Positions 53,515-60,417 of a stretch of 64,000 nucleotides of DNA are shown here, in pieces (positions within the stretch are counted from its first letter, which is position 1; each line of letters begins with the position of its first letter). The stretch comes from Chitinophaga pinensis (lineage in GTDB: Bacteria > Bacteroidota > Bacteroidia > UBA7662). The stretch is from positions 1-64,000 of the forward strand of contig CAMCHJ010000006.1 in NCBI GenBank assembly GCA_945874665.1, in the 5' to 3' direction. The translations under genes were made by a program, and so were the position numbers. Under the pieces are notes generated by a model that was not told the DNA's origin, searched no databases, and saw only the letters and a program-made list of their open reading frames with translations.

Positions 53515-54169
53515 GCAGTATGCCGAAGATATGGGTGATGCCCACGTAGGCAGCTCGCTGGAAACACCATTGCGGCTCGATGCTTTTGCATTGGACAATG
53601 AGCTGAAGATAGAATTGATCGAAAAGCACTTTCGGGAGATCATGAATGTGCTGGGACTCGACCTCACCGACGATAGCCTCAAGGGCACGCCGCACCGCGT
53701 GGCTAAAATGTATGTGGAAGAAATTTTCAGCGGTCTGAACCCCGACAACAAGCCAAAAATTGCGCTTTTTGAAAATAAATACCAGTACAACCAAATGCTC
53801 GTGGAGCGCGACATTACCCTGTACAGCAATTGCGAGCACCACTTTGTGCCGATTGTTGGCAAGGCGCATGTGGCTTACATCAGCAACGGACATGTAATTG
53901 GCCTGAGTAAAATAAACCGCATTGTGGAATACTTTGCCAAGCGCCCACAGGTGCAAGAGCGTTTGACTAAGCAAATTTCTGCCGAACTCAAGCGGGTATT
54001 GCAAACCGAAGATGTGGCGGTAGTGATCGATGCGCACCACATGTGTGTGAGTATGCGCGGGGTTGAAGACCACAGCAGCAGCACCATCACCGCCGATTAC
54101 AGTGGTAAATTTTTGGAAGAAGCCACGCGAACTGAATTCTTGAAGTACCTCGAATTAAGCGGTAAATAA
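53474..54169 (+). CDS. folE: GTP cyclohydrolase I
   Basis: Makes 7,8-dihydroneopterin triphosphate from GTP, the common entry to folate and to tetrahydropterins. The 231 residues include GTPHRVAKMYVEEIFSG, and zinc ligands Cys120 and His123 (SNCEHHFVPIVGKAHVAYI) and Cys191 (DAHHMCVSMRGV). The start may be the ATG at 53474 or at 53492; both overlap the upstream gene. It is followed by the SDR gene in a 1-nt overlap, so three successive pterin-type steps form one operon, apart from folB, folK and pabB. Confidence 0.96.
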   Translation: MKLNGTMSNTQDSKQYAEDMGDAHVGSSLETPLRLDAFALDNELKIELIEKHFREIMNVLGLDLTDDSLKGTPHRVAKMYVEEIFSGLNPDNKPKIALFENKYQYNQMLVERDITLYSNCEHHFVPIVGKAHVAYISNGHVIGLSKINRIVEYFAKRPQVQERLTKQISAELKRVLQTEDVAVVIDAHHMCVSMRGVEDHSSSTITADYSGKFLEEATRTEFLKYLELSGK

Positions 54170-54879
54170 TGGATTTTAACGGAAAAAACGTCCTGGTAGT
54201 AGGTGCTAGCAGTGGTATTGGTGCGGCCGTTGCCGAGCAATTATTGATTGCCGGTGCGCAGGTGTACAGCTTTAGTCGCAACGAACCCGCCCAACCTGCC
54301 ATTCAGTGGGAAAGCTGGGACGCCGTGGGCGAACAGCCGGTACCGGTGGCGGCCTTGCCCGAGGAGGTACACGGACTGGTCTATTGTCCTGGCTCTATCC
54401 TCCTCAAGCCCTTCAACCGCTTTACAGATGCCGATTTTGAGCGCGATTTTCAAATCAATGTGCTGGGCGCAGTACGTGTAATTCGCGAAGTGCTCCCAAA
54501 ATTGAAGAAAGCTGCTGGTGCCAGCATTGTGCTCTACAGCACCGTGGCCAGCAGAGTAGGCATGCCCTACCATGCTTCTATAGCCGCTGCAAAAGGTGCT
54601 GTAGAAGGCTTATCAAAATCATTGGCAGCTGAATATGCAGGGGCGCAAATCCGCGTAAACTGCTTGGCGCCTTCGCTCACCAATACGCCCTTGGCCGCTG
54701 GTTTGCTGGGTACGCCTGAAAAGGTGGAAGCTGGCAACAAACGTCATCCATTGGGTCGTGTTGGTCAGCCCGAAGATTTGGCTGCCCTCACTACCTTCCT
54801 TCTCTCCGATCAAGCTGGCTGGATTACCGGTCAGGTGATTGCGGTAGATGGCGGGATGAGCGGGGTGAAGTTGGTTTAA
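54169..54879 (+). CDS. SDR-family oxidoreductase with atypical active site
   Basis: A 236-residue Rossmann protein of the short-chain dehydrogenase/reductase family (cofactor loop VVGASSGIGAAVAEQL). In the operon with GTP cyclohydrolase I and PTPS it would sit where sepiapterin reductase acts, reducing a pyruvoyl-tetrahydropterin side chain; that is inference. The catalytic layout is unusual. Lys142 aligns with the SDR Lys (AKGAVEGLSKSLAAEYA), but the residue four before it, normally Tyr, is Ile138, while a Tyr (134) lies four residues earlier. The NNAG motif is also replaced by YCPG. Either chemistry has changed or the register differs. Confidence 0.85.
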   Translation: MDFNGKNVLVVGASSGIGAAVAEQLLIAGAQVYSFSRNEPAQPAIQWESWDAVGEQPVPVAALPEEVHGLVYCPGSILLKPFNRFTDADFERDFQINVLGAVRVIREVLPKLKKAAGASIVLYSTVASRVGMPYHASIAAAKGAVEGLSKSLAAEYAGAQIRVNCLAPSLTNTPLAAGLLGTPEKVEAGNKRHPLGRVGQPEDLAALTTFLLSDQAGWITGQVIAVDGGMSGVKLV

Positions 54880-54883
54880 AAAC

Positions 54884-54931
54884 ACAGAGTGAGGAGCTTT
54901 AAGATTTCTGATTTTAGATTTCTGATTTATG
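54884..54931 (+). repeat. Intergenic GATTT-type repeat
   Basis: After the SDR gene comes AACACAGAG and then repeated GATTTCTGATTT words (about 54903-54931). These resemble the block upstream of tig (33.5-33.7 kb), including the CACGGAG/CACAGAG partner, so this is a dispersed family. Confidence 0.6.
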
Positions 54932-55040
54932 TGCTGCCCTTGTCTGATTTAGGTTGTCACTTTTCTATTAATCAGCTATACTCATCGAACAGATATGAAC
55001 CAGAGGATTTTTCCTTGGTGGAATTCAGTGCCCTTTGTTT

Positions 55041-56204
55041 TTACCCCAACAACTTCTCCTTCACGTCCCTATAATCAGGCCGGCGCACCAACTCGTGCCG
55101 CGTGCTCTCCAGTAAATTAAAATAGGTACCCAGCGCCTGTTCCCGCACCGGCGAAGACAAGGCTCCCAATTGCCGGGCAAAGCTCCAATTACGTTCGAAG
55201 CAACACTGTATAAACTTGGCCACGTAAAAATCGGCCTTACGAGGTTCCAAGGCAATCAATCGCGCCAATAAACGACTCCAAGTGCGGTCGTTGAGACGGG
55301 TGAAGCGCTCGCTAAAACGACTGTAAATGGCCCGCACAAAGCCCTCTTCTTCCAAAGCCAGCTCCAACAATTGCTGCAAATCGTCGTGAATGACGTATTT
55401 CATTGGGTAATCGTCTAAAATAGCCAGCAAAAAAGCATCTCTTTCCACTTGCAGCAGCTGCTGGTCGAAATCGCTGCGCTTAGGCAACACGGTATACGCC
55501 AATTTGAGCACCCGAATAAAGGGATAAATCTTGTAGTAGTCCTTGGCCACATGTTGCTGCAGCAAGTGCTGAATGGCTTTAGCAATCTCCCAAATACTCT
55601 CTGCCGCGGCCGTATCTTTTTGTTTTTGAAGGATGCTGACCCGTTTTTTCCAGTCGTCCGCCATGTTCTTGAACGGCTTAGCGGTTTTGGTGGTCCGCAA
55701 TTTGGCCGTTACCGCCTCTTCCAACTCCACATAATATTGTGCGCTGCGCACCACCCCAGCACTCAATTTGAGTTGGAGGAGCGATTTTACAGCTGCATCC
55801 TTCTTGCTGAGCTCGAGCAATAGGGCTTCGAGCTGCTCGCGACTGGCTTCTTGCAGCAGCTGAAGCACAGGATCGATGGCCTTGGGGACCGCGGCACGGC
55901 TTTTTTTAGGAAGTGACAGTATTTCGTCGGGCGCACCCAAGCTAAAATGCAGCATTGCAGCCGCTAAATGGGCGCAAGGTGCTGGCGCGAGTCCACAACT
56001 GCAGTCAAAATCAGCCAATGTTCTTCCTTCAAAAACCACCTGACATTGCAACTCTTTGCGACCGAGTTTCATGCTACCGAGCCACTGGTCGGCCGACAGC
56101 TGACTAAATGCCAGCGTTTGCCGCTGCCAGAGCTTTTCGCCAGCCTGCAACACCGAAGCCGGAATCAGCTGTTCAAAATTATCGAGGGAAAGAGGAGGTA
56201 GCAT
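55041..56204 (-). CDS. SWIM zinc-finger domain protein
   Basis: A 387-residue protein from the ATG at 56204 (a TTG seven codons upstream is the other choice). It has a SWIM motif CxCx6CxH (FDCSCGLAPAPCAHLAAA; Cys68, Cys70, Cys77, His79), a zinc-binding element used for DNA or protein contacts. The remaining 280 residues are helical with leucine-rich segments and no further domain that I can name. It diverges from the photolyase gene with a gap of 86 nt and shares that regulatory region. Whether it belongs to the photolyase system or is only adjacent is unknown. Confidence 0.8.
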   Translation of the reverse strand: MLPPLSLDNFEQLIPASVLQAGEKLWQRQTLAFSQLSADQWLGSMKLGRKELQCQVVFEGRTLADFDCSCGLAPAPCAHLAAAMLHFSLGAPDEILSLPKKSRAAVPKAIDPVLQLLQEASREQLEALLLELSKKDAAVKSLLQLKLSAGVVRSAQYYVELEEAVTAKLRTTKTAKPFKNMADDWKKRVSILQKQKDTAAAESIWEIAKAIQHLLQQHVAKDYYKIYPFIRVLKLAYTVLPKRSDFDQQLLQVERDAFLLAILDDYPMKYVIHDDLQQLLELALEEEGFVRAIYSRFSERFTRLNDRTWSRLLARLIALEPRKADFYVAKFIQCCFERNWSFARQLGALSSPVREQALGTYFNLLESTRHELVRRPDYRDVKEKLLG

Positions 56205-56254
56205 TTGGTACCGAAGGTAGGACAAAGGCTGCTATTTCTGAAAAAATCACACCT

Positions 56255-56280
56255 TTCAAAACTACCTAGTCATATATTTG
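56255..56280 (+). promoter_or_regulatory. Photolyase promoter with shared AAAACTACC element
   Basis: TTCAAAACTACCTAGT (56255-56270) is followed by TATATTTG (56273-56280), a perfect TAnnTTTG. The ATG lies 24 nt after AAAACTACC and 10 nt after the -7 box. No -33 TTTG is found at normal spacing, so AAAACTACC may replace it as an activator or alternative sigma contact. Confidence 0.6.
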
Positions 56281-56290
56281 TTTTTTACGC

Positions 56291-57598
56291 ATGTCACAAT
56301 CACTTGCCATCCACTGGTTCCGACGCGATATGCGTGTAGAGGACAATACCGCCCTTTTTCACGCGCTGCAGTCGGGCCAGTCTGTACTCGGCCTATTCAT
56401 CTTCGACAGCACCATCTTGAGCAAGCTCGAGGACCGCGACGATGCCCGGTTGAGCTTCATCCACCTGCACGTGCAGCGGCTTAAAAGCCAATTTGAAGCC
56501 TTAGGCGGAAGTTTACTGGTGCTGCATGGCGATCCCGTGGGGCTTTGGCCGCAGATTTTAAGCGATTACCCCGTGGCAGCGGTGTACACCAACCGCGACT
56601 ACGAGCCCTATGCCCGCCAGCGCGACGGTGTGTTAAACAAGCTTTTTGAGAGTAAAGGAGTGGCTTTTAACCATTATAAAGACCATGTAATATTGGAGGC
56701 CAAGGAGGTTTTGAAAGACGATGGACTTCCGTACACCGTCTTCACCCCCTACAGTCGCAAGTGGAAAGCCAAGTTGCAAGTCCAAGACTTGGAACCCCGC
56801 GGCAGTGCCGACCTATTCACCGCCGATCGCTTGCACCAAACTACTCCTCTGCCCTTGCCCACCTTAGAAGCGCTTGGCTTTGCACCCACGGCCATCGACT
56901 TCCCTAAAGAAGCAGTAAGCGATGCCCTCATCAAAGTGTACGACGAGCAACGCAATTTCCCCGGTATACGCGGTACCTCGCGACTTGGGGTACACTTGCG
57001 TTTTGGCACCATCAGTATTCGGGCATTGGCTCGCCGGGCTAAGGCACTCAACGAAACTTTTTTAAATGAATTGATTTGGAGGGATTTTTACCAGGTGATT
57101 TTGTGGCATTTCCCCCATGCCGCTAGTGGGTCGTTTAGACCAGCCTACGACCAAATTGAATGGCGCAACAACGAGGCTGAATTTGCAAAATGGTGCGCTG
57201 GACAAACCGGTTATCCCATTGTAGATGCAGGCATGCGTGAGCTCAACAGCACCGGTTTTATGCACAATAGGGTGCGAATGATAGTGGCCAGTTTTCTCAC
57301 CAAACATTTGCTCATCGACTGGCGTTGGGGAGAAGCCTATTTTGCCCGCAAACTGCTCGATTTTGATTTAGCTTCCAACAACGGCGGCTGGCAGTGGGCA
57401 GCAGGTTCCGGCTGCGATGCCGCGCCTTACTTCCGGGTGTTTAGTCCAGATGCCCAAACCCTCAAGTTCGACCCCAAGGCCAGCTACATCAGGCAATGGG
57501 TGCCAGAGTACCAAAATCTAGATTACCGCCCCATGGTTGACCACAAAATGGCACGTGAAAGGGCTTTGGCGACGTATGGGAAGGCGTTGAAGGCGTAG
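56291..57598 (+). CDS. Deoxyribodipyrimidine photolyase, class I type
   Basis: A 435-residue blue-light DNA-repair flavoenzyme that splits cyclobutane pyrimidine dimers. N-terminal antenna domain HWFRRDMRVEDNTALFHAL; FAD-binding domain with GTSRLGVHLRFGTISIRAL, NELIWRDFYQVILWHFPH and MHNRVRMIVASFLTKHLL. NNGGWQWAAGSGCDAAPYF is the class I signature. The binding site and Trp residues look complete. With CRY-DASH 4 kb away the island has two light-dependent repair proteins. The last ~35 bp of this gene are found again, degraded, at 58220-58260, beyond a toxin-antitoxin pair. Confidence 0.95.
   Translation: MSQSLAIHWFRRDMRVEDNTALFHALQSGQSVLGLFIFDSTILSKLEDRDDARLSFIHLHVQRLKSQFEALGGSLLVLHGDPVGLWPQILSDYPVAAVYTNRDYEPYARQRDGVLNKLFESKGVAFNHYKDHVILEAKEVLKDDGLPYTVFTPYSRKWKAKLQVQDLEPRGSADLFTADRLHQTTPLPLPTLEALGFAPTAIDFPKEAVSDALIKVYDEQRNFPGIRGTSRLGVHLRFGTISIRALARRAKALNETFLNELIWRDFYQVILWHFPHAASGSFRPAYDQIEWRNNEAEFAKWCAGQTGYPIVDAGMRELNSTGFMHNRVRMIVASFLTKHLLIDWRWGEAYFARKLLDFDLASNNGGWQWAAGSGCDAAPYFRVFSPDAQTLKFDPKASYIRQWVPEYQNLDYRPMVDHKMARERALATYGKALKA
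57561..57598 (+). repeat. Photolyase 3' end, repeat copy 1
   Basis: The last 38 bp of the photolyase gene (peptide ALATYGKALKA) recur at 58220-58260 with about 85-90% identity over 34 aligned bases. The intervening 620 bp hold the toxin-antitoxin pair. Confidence 0.75.
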
Positions 57599-57602
57599 GA
57601 AG

Positions 57603-57634
57603 TTGATCGATCTTCTGTTTTTTTCGTAGCTTTA
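57603..57634 (+). promoter_or_regulatory. Putative promoter of the toxin-antitoxin pair
   Basis: TTG (57603-57605) followed after 21 nt by TAGCTTTA (57627-57634), one base off TAnnTTTG, 22 nt before the antitoxin ATG. Confidence 0.4.
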
Positions 57635-57656
57635 TAGAACATAAAACATTCACGCC

Positions 57657-57893
57657 ATGCAGTTAACTTACCAGTTTGCCTCGGCAGATGATATAAATTC
57701 CGACACCATAGACGCTATAAAAAAAGCATTTAAGTCTAAGGCCATTACCTTAATGGTACAAATAGCCGAACCAGATGAAGAGCTTTCTGACGACCTAAAA
57801 TCTGTATTGGATAATCGACTCGAAGAGGATGTAGCTACTTATCTTTCTTCAGAGGAATCTATTACTTTACTTCGAAAGAAGTATGCCGTTTAA
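57657..57893 (+). CDS. Putative antitoxin of a type II toxin-antitoxin pair
   Basis: A 78-residue acidic protein (Asp/Glu-rich, e.g. AEPDEELSDDLKSVLDNRLE) that precedes a ParE/RelE-like toxin gene with an 11-nt overlap. Its short length, acidity, position first in the pair and coupling to the toxin fit the antitoxin role. No named DNA-binding motif is obvious, so the antitoxin family is unassigned. It would neutralise the toxin by direct binding and may repress the promoter. Confidence 0.65.
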   Translation: MQLTYQFASADDINSDTIDAIKKAFKSKAITLMVQIAEPDEELSDDLKSVLDNRLEEDVATYLSSEESITLLRKKYAV

Positions 57894-58200
57894 AGTTACC
57901 ATCTCTCCAAGAGCTCAGGTAGAAATAGAAGGTGCCATTACATTTTATGCTGAACGCAGTACCGAAGCCCCAACAGCTTTCATTATAGCCTTAGATAAAG
58001 CCTTTCAAAGCTTGGCTATCTCACCATACTTTGCCATCAAGTACAAACAAATCAGATCCATTCCATTGCAAAATTTTCCTTTTGCCTTGTTCTTCACTAT
58101 CAATCAAATATCCAATACCGTAGAAATACGCGCTTGCTTTATCACAAACGAAATCCACAAGGAAGGCCAAGAAAGTGAGTTAAATTCATTTATTCCTTAA
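57883..58200 (+). CDS. ParE/RelE-family toxin
   Basis: A 105-residue protein of the ParE/RelE superfamily: VTISPRAQVEIEGAITFYAERS (helix pair), LDKAFQSLAISPYFAIKYKQIRSIPLQNFPFALFF (beta core) and EIRACF near the end. ParE-type members poison gyrase; RelE-type cut ribosome-bound mRNA; the sequence does not decide which. The last 15 residues (GQESELNSFIP) are not typical. It overlaps the antitoxin by 11 nt. The pair lies between two copies of the photolyase 3' end. Confidence 0.78.
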   Translation: MPFKVTISPRAQVEIEGAITFYAERSTEAPTAFIIALDKAFQSLAISPYFAIKYKQIRSIPLQNFPFALFFTINQISNTVEIRACFITNEIHKEGQESELNSFIP

Positions 58201-58219
58201 CAGTTTAGCTCAATTTTTT

Positions 58220-58260
58220 GGGCTTTCAAGACGTATGGAAAGGCGTTGAAAGCAAAATGA
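58220..58260 (+). repeat. Degraded second copy of the photolyase 3' end
   Basis: Reads GGGCTTTCAAGACGTATGG and onward, matching 57561-57598 with few substitutions. In frame it gives AFKTYGKALKAK and a TGA, against ALATYGKALKA in the intact gene. It begins 19 nt after the toxin stop. It looks like a target-site or 3'-end remnant left when the toxin-antitoxin segment arrived. Confidence 0.75.
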
Positions 58261-58331
58261 CCTTTGCTTTTAAAGTCCATCAAAGCATCCACCTTTTGCA
58301 TATACCTTTTGTAATTTTGTAAAGCGAGCGC

Positions 58332-58496
58332 ATGAGAAACCTTTCCTTAAAACTCGACAAAACACTTTTGAAAGAAACTGAAGTTCTGGTTGCAGCTCTC
58401 GAAAAAACAGGATTAGGTACAGCAAAATCTCAAAATAGAACTGGATTTGGATGGCTTGTCATTGAAAACATTCTCCCGCCCCGATTGTCCCTATAA
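58332..58496 (+). CDS. Small ORF resembling a truncated ribbon-helix-helix antitoxin
   Basis: A 54-codon ORF starting MRNLSLKLDKTLLKETEVLV, which looks like the N-terminus of small Bacteroidota antitoxins with a ribbon-helix-helix start. After about residue 27 the sequence (GTAKSQNRTGFGWLV) no longer fits, so it may be a frameshifted or truncated relic. A TAATTTTG box lies 20 nt upstream. No matching toxin follows; the flavin reductase gene starts 5 nt later. Confidence 0.35.
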   Translation: MRNLSLKLDKTLLKETEVLVAALEKTGLGTAKSQNRTGFGWLVIENILPPRLSL

Positions 58497-58501
58497 AAAT
58501 C

Positions 58502-59137
58502 ATGCAACACATCTCCCTCACCGATATCCTTTCAGCCGAAAAGCAATACCGCACCAACCTTATAAACTGCCTAAGTGGCGTGCGCACAGCGCAGCTGCTG
58601 GGCACGCAAAATGCAGCAGGACAAACGAACCTCGCCATCTTCAACTCGGCCATGCACATTGGGGCGCACCCGCCGCTGTTGGGCTTGATTTTTAGACCGC
58701 TCGACAGCCAACAACACAGTCTTCAAAACATCCTAGCCACCCAGCAATACACCCTCAACACCGTGCCTGTCGACCGGCTCGCCTCCGCCCACCAGTGCAG
58801 TGCGCGTTACCCGCAAGAAGTATCAGAATTTGATGCAAATGGCTTTACGCCTTGGTACAGTGAGCAGCTTGCGGCGCCTTATGTAGAGGAGGCTGCTTTG
58901 CGGGTAGGACTCAAATTGGTAGAAAAAATCGACATTGCCTTGAACGGCACCATGCTCCTCATAGGCGAGGTACAAGAAATATGGATAAGCGAAACGGCGC
59001 TAGATCGGGACGGAAACATACGATTTGACCTGTTGGAAGCCGCAGGCGTTGGGGGATTAGACACCTATTATCGCTTTGAGGCTGCCGCACGCTTTGGGTA
59101 TGCCAAGCCCGGCGCGACCCCAATTAGCTTATTTTAG
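58502..59137 (+). CDS. Flavin reductase family protein (FMN-binding split barrel)
   Basis: A 211-residue split-barrel flavoprotein. GVRTAQLLGTQNAAGQTNLA and HPPLLGLIFRP are the flavin-binding segments of the flavin reductase-like family. Members reduce FMN or FAD with NAD(P)H, or bind flavin in other oxidoreductases. In this island, reduced flavin supply for photolyase is an attractive but untested link. It is followed after 3 nt by the hydrolase gene, so the two are co-transcribed. Confidence 0.82.
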   Translation: MQHISLTDILSAEKQYRTNLINCLSGVRTAQLLGTQNAAGQTNLAIFNSAMHIGAHPPLLGLIFRPLDSQQHSLQNILATQQYTLNTVPVDRLASAHQCSARYPQEVSEFDANGFTPWYSEQLAAPYVEEAALRVGLKLVEKIDIALNGTMLLIGEVQEIWISETALDRDGNIRFDLLEAAGVGGLDTYYRFEAAARFGYAKPGATPISLF

Positions 59138-59140
59138 CGC

Positions 59141-60049
59141 ATGCAAAATGCCTTGGCTTCTAAAATTGCGATGTTGCGGCCAGCCGCTTTTGGGTTCAAT
59201 AGCCAAACTGCCGGCAGCAATAGTTTTCAACAAGTCCTAGATAACACAAATGCAGTGCATCTTAAAGCGCTGGCAGAGTTTGATGCAGCAGTAGCTGAGA
59301 TAAGAGCCGCTGGCGTGCAGGTGGAGCTGCTCCACGACCAGGCTGAGCCACCCAAACCCGACGCCATCTTCCTCAACAACTGGTTCAGCACACATGCCAA
59401 CGGCCATTTGCTGCTGTACCCCATGCTCGCGCCCAACCGGCAGTTGGAAGTGAGGCCCGAACACATCGCCTGGCTCGAGTCGCGCCCAGCACACCACCAA
59501 ACCATCGATTTGCGCCTTACAGCAGCTAGCAACCAAGTGCTCGAAGGCACAGGCTCAATCGTCTTCGACCATGCCCATCAGCTCGCTGTAGCTGTAAAAT
59601 CGGTCCGTACCTCTCCCGAATTGCTTCAAGAGGTAGCCGCCCTACTCGGCTACAAGGCGCTGTTGCTTGAGGCTGCCGATGCCCAGAACCGCGAAATTTA
59701 CCACACCAATGTGGTGATGAGCATTTCACCAAGGCTCGCCATCTGTTGTTTCAAAGCCTTACGCGACCCCGACCAAGCTGCGCTGCTCGCTGCCCTGTTG
59801 CAACGCAACGGTCGCCGTGTGGTACCGGTAAGTATGGACCAAATGCAGTCGTTTTGTTGCAATGCACTCGTAGTACAAACCACCGACGGGCAGCCCCGCA
59901 CCATACTCTCGGAAACCGCTTGGAACGCCTTTGAAGCCTACCAAAAGCTGTGGATTACCGAAGTAGCCGAGCCCCTCGTGCTGCGCATTCCCACCATCGA
60001 ATCAGTAGGCGGAGGCAGCGTTCGCTGCATGCTCGCCGAACTTTGGTAG
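59141..60049 (+). CDS. Arginine deiminase-related (CtlX-like) guanidino/citrulline hydrolase
   Basis: A 302-residue pentein-fold enzyme of the amidinotransferase/dimethylargininase superfamily. The N-terminal RPAAFGFNSQTAGSNSFQ resembles the CtlX citrulline-utilisation hydrolase group. Catalytic-type motifs: NNWFSTHANGHLLLYPM, EGTGSIVFDH, the His-containing YHTNVVMSI, and the nucleophile Cys296 in GGGSVRCMLAELW. Substrate is probably a citrulline- or arginine-like compound, but this is inferred from the group. It is translationally close to the flavin reductase gene (3-nt gap). Confidence 0.83.
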   Translation: MQNALASKIAMLRPAAFGFNSQTAGSNSFQQVLDNTNAVHLKALAEFDAAVAEIRAAGVQVELLHDQAEPPKPDAIFLNNWFSTHANGHLLLYPMLAPNRQLEVRPEHIAWLESRPAHHQTIDLRLTAASNQVLEGTGSIVFDHAHQLAVAVKSVRTSPELLQEVAALLGYKALLLEAADAQNREIYHTNVVMSISPRLAICCFKALRDPDQAALLAALLQRNGRRVVPVSMDQMQSFCCNALVVQTTDGQPRTILSETAWNAFEAYQKLWITEVAEPLVLRIPTIESVGGGSVRCMLAELW

Positions 60050-60123
60050 ACAAATAAGCTGCAGCTGTTTAAAAGGATAGCCCTATTCCCTAAACTTTTG
60101 AGTGTACAGGCGGTTGATACAAG

Positions 60124-60213
60124 TTGGCAATAAGAATCAACTCGTTCAAATACAACCTCCGCAAGTTCACCGAGCAACAGCGCGGCTTGTTCGACGAAAA
60201 CATTGACACCTGA
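60124..60213 (+). CDS. Short ORF upstream of the DUF2256 gene
   Basis: A 29-codon frame from a TTG at 60124 (MAIRINSFKYNLRKFTEQQ...), ending in a TGATG overlap with the DUF2256 start. It looks like the C-terminal end of a lost gene or a leader peptide. No family recognised. Confidence 0.25.
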   Translation: MAIRINSFKYNLRKFTEQQRGLFDENIDT

Positions 60214-60359
60214 TGGCGACCGGAAAAATGATACGCAAAGGCGATTTGCCACAAAAAATGTGCGCGCATTGCGGGCGCCCTTTTAGCTGGCGTAAAAAAT
60301 GGGAAAAGGTGTGGGACGAAGTAAAATACTGCAGCGATCGCTGCCGAACGGGCAAATAA
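60213..60359 (+). CDS. DUF2256 family small zinc-ribbon protein
   Basis: A 48-codon gene whose product has the DUF2256 pattern. The Cys pairs are Cys17/Cys20 (MCAHCGRPFSWRKKWEKVW) and Cys40/Cys44 (VKYCSDRCR), consistent with a zinc ribbon. The family is known for lying next to, or fused with, cryptochrome/photolyase genes and its role is unknown. It is the clearest independent sign that this region is a photolyase-linked island, 2.6 kb from the photolyase and 7.6 kb from CRY-DASH. Its start overlaps a preceding TGA. Confidence 0.85.
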   Translation: MATGKMIRKGDLPQKMCAHCGRPFSWRKKWEKVWDEVKYCSDRCRTGK

Positions 60360-60417
60360 GTAGACTGCACATTGCAACCAGCACATGAGCCGATTGCAGC
60401 ATCACGACCACAGATAA

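Noticed and set aside
53384-54073. Antisense frame of about 229 codons across PTPS and folE
   Set aside because: Both sense genes carry intact catalytic motifs; the antisense peptide shows no recognisable fold and is a shadow.
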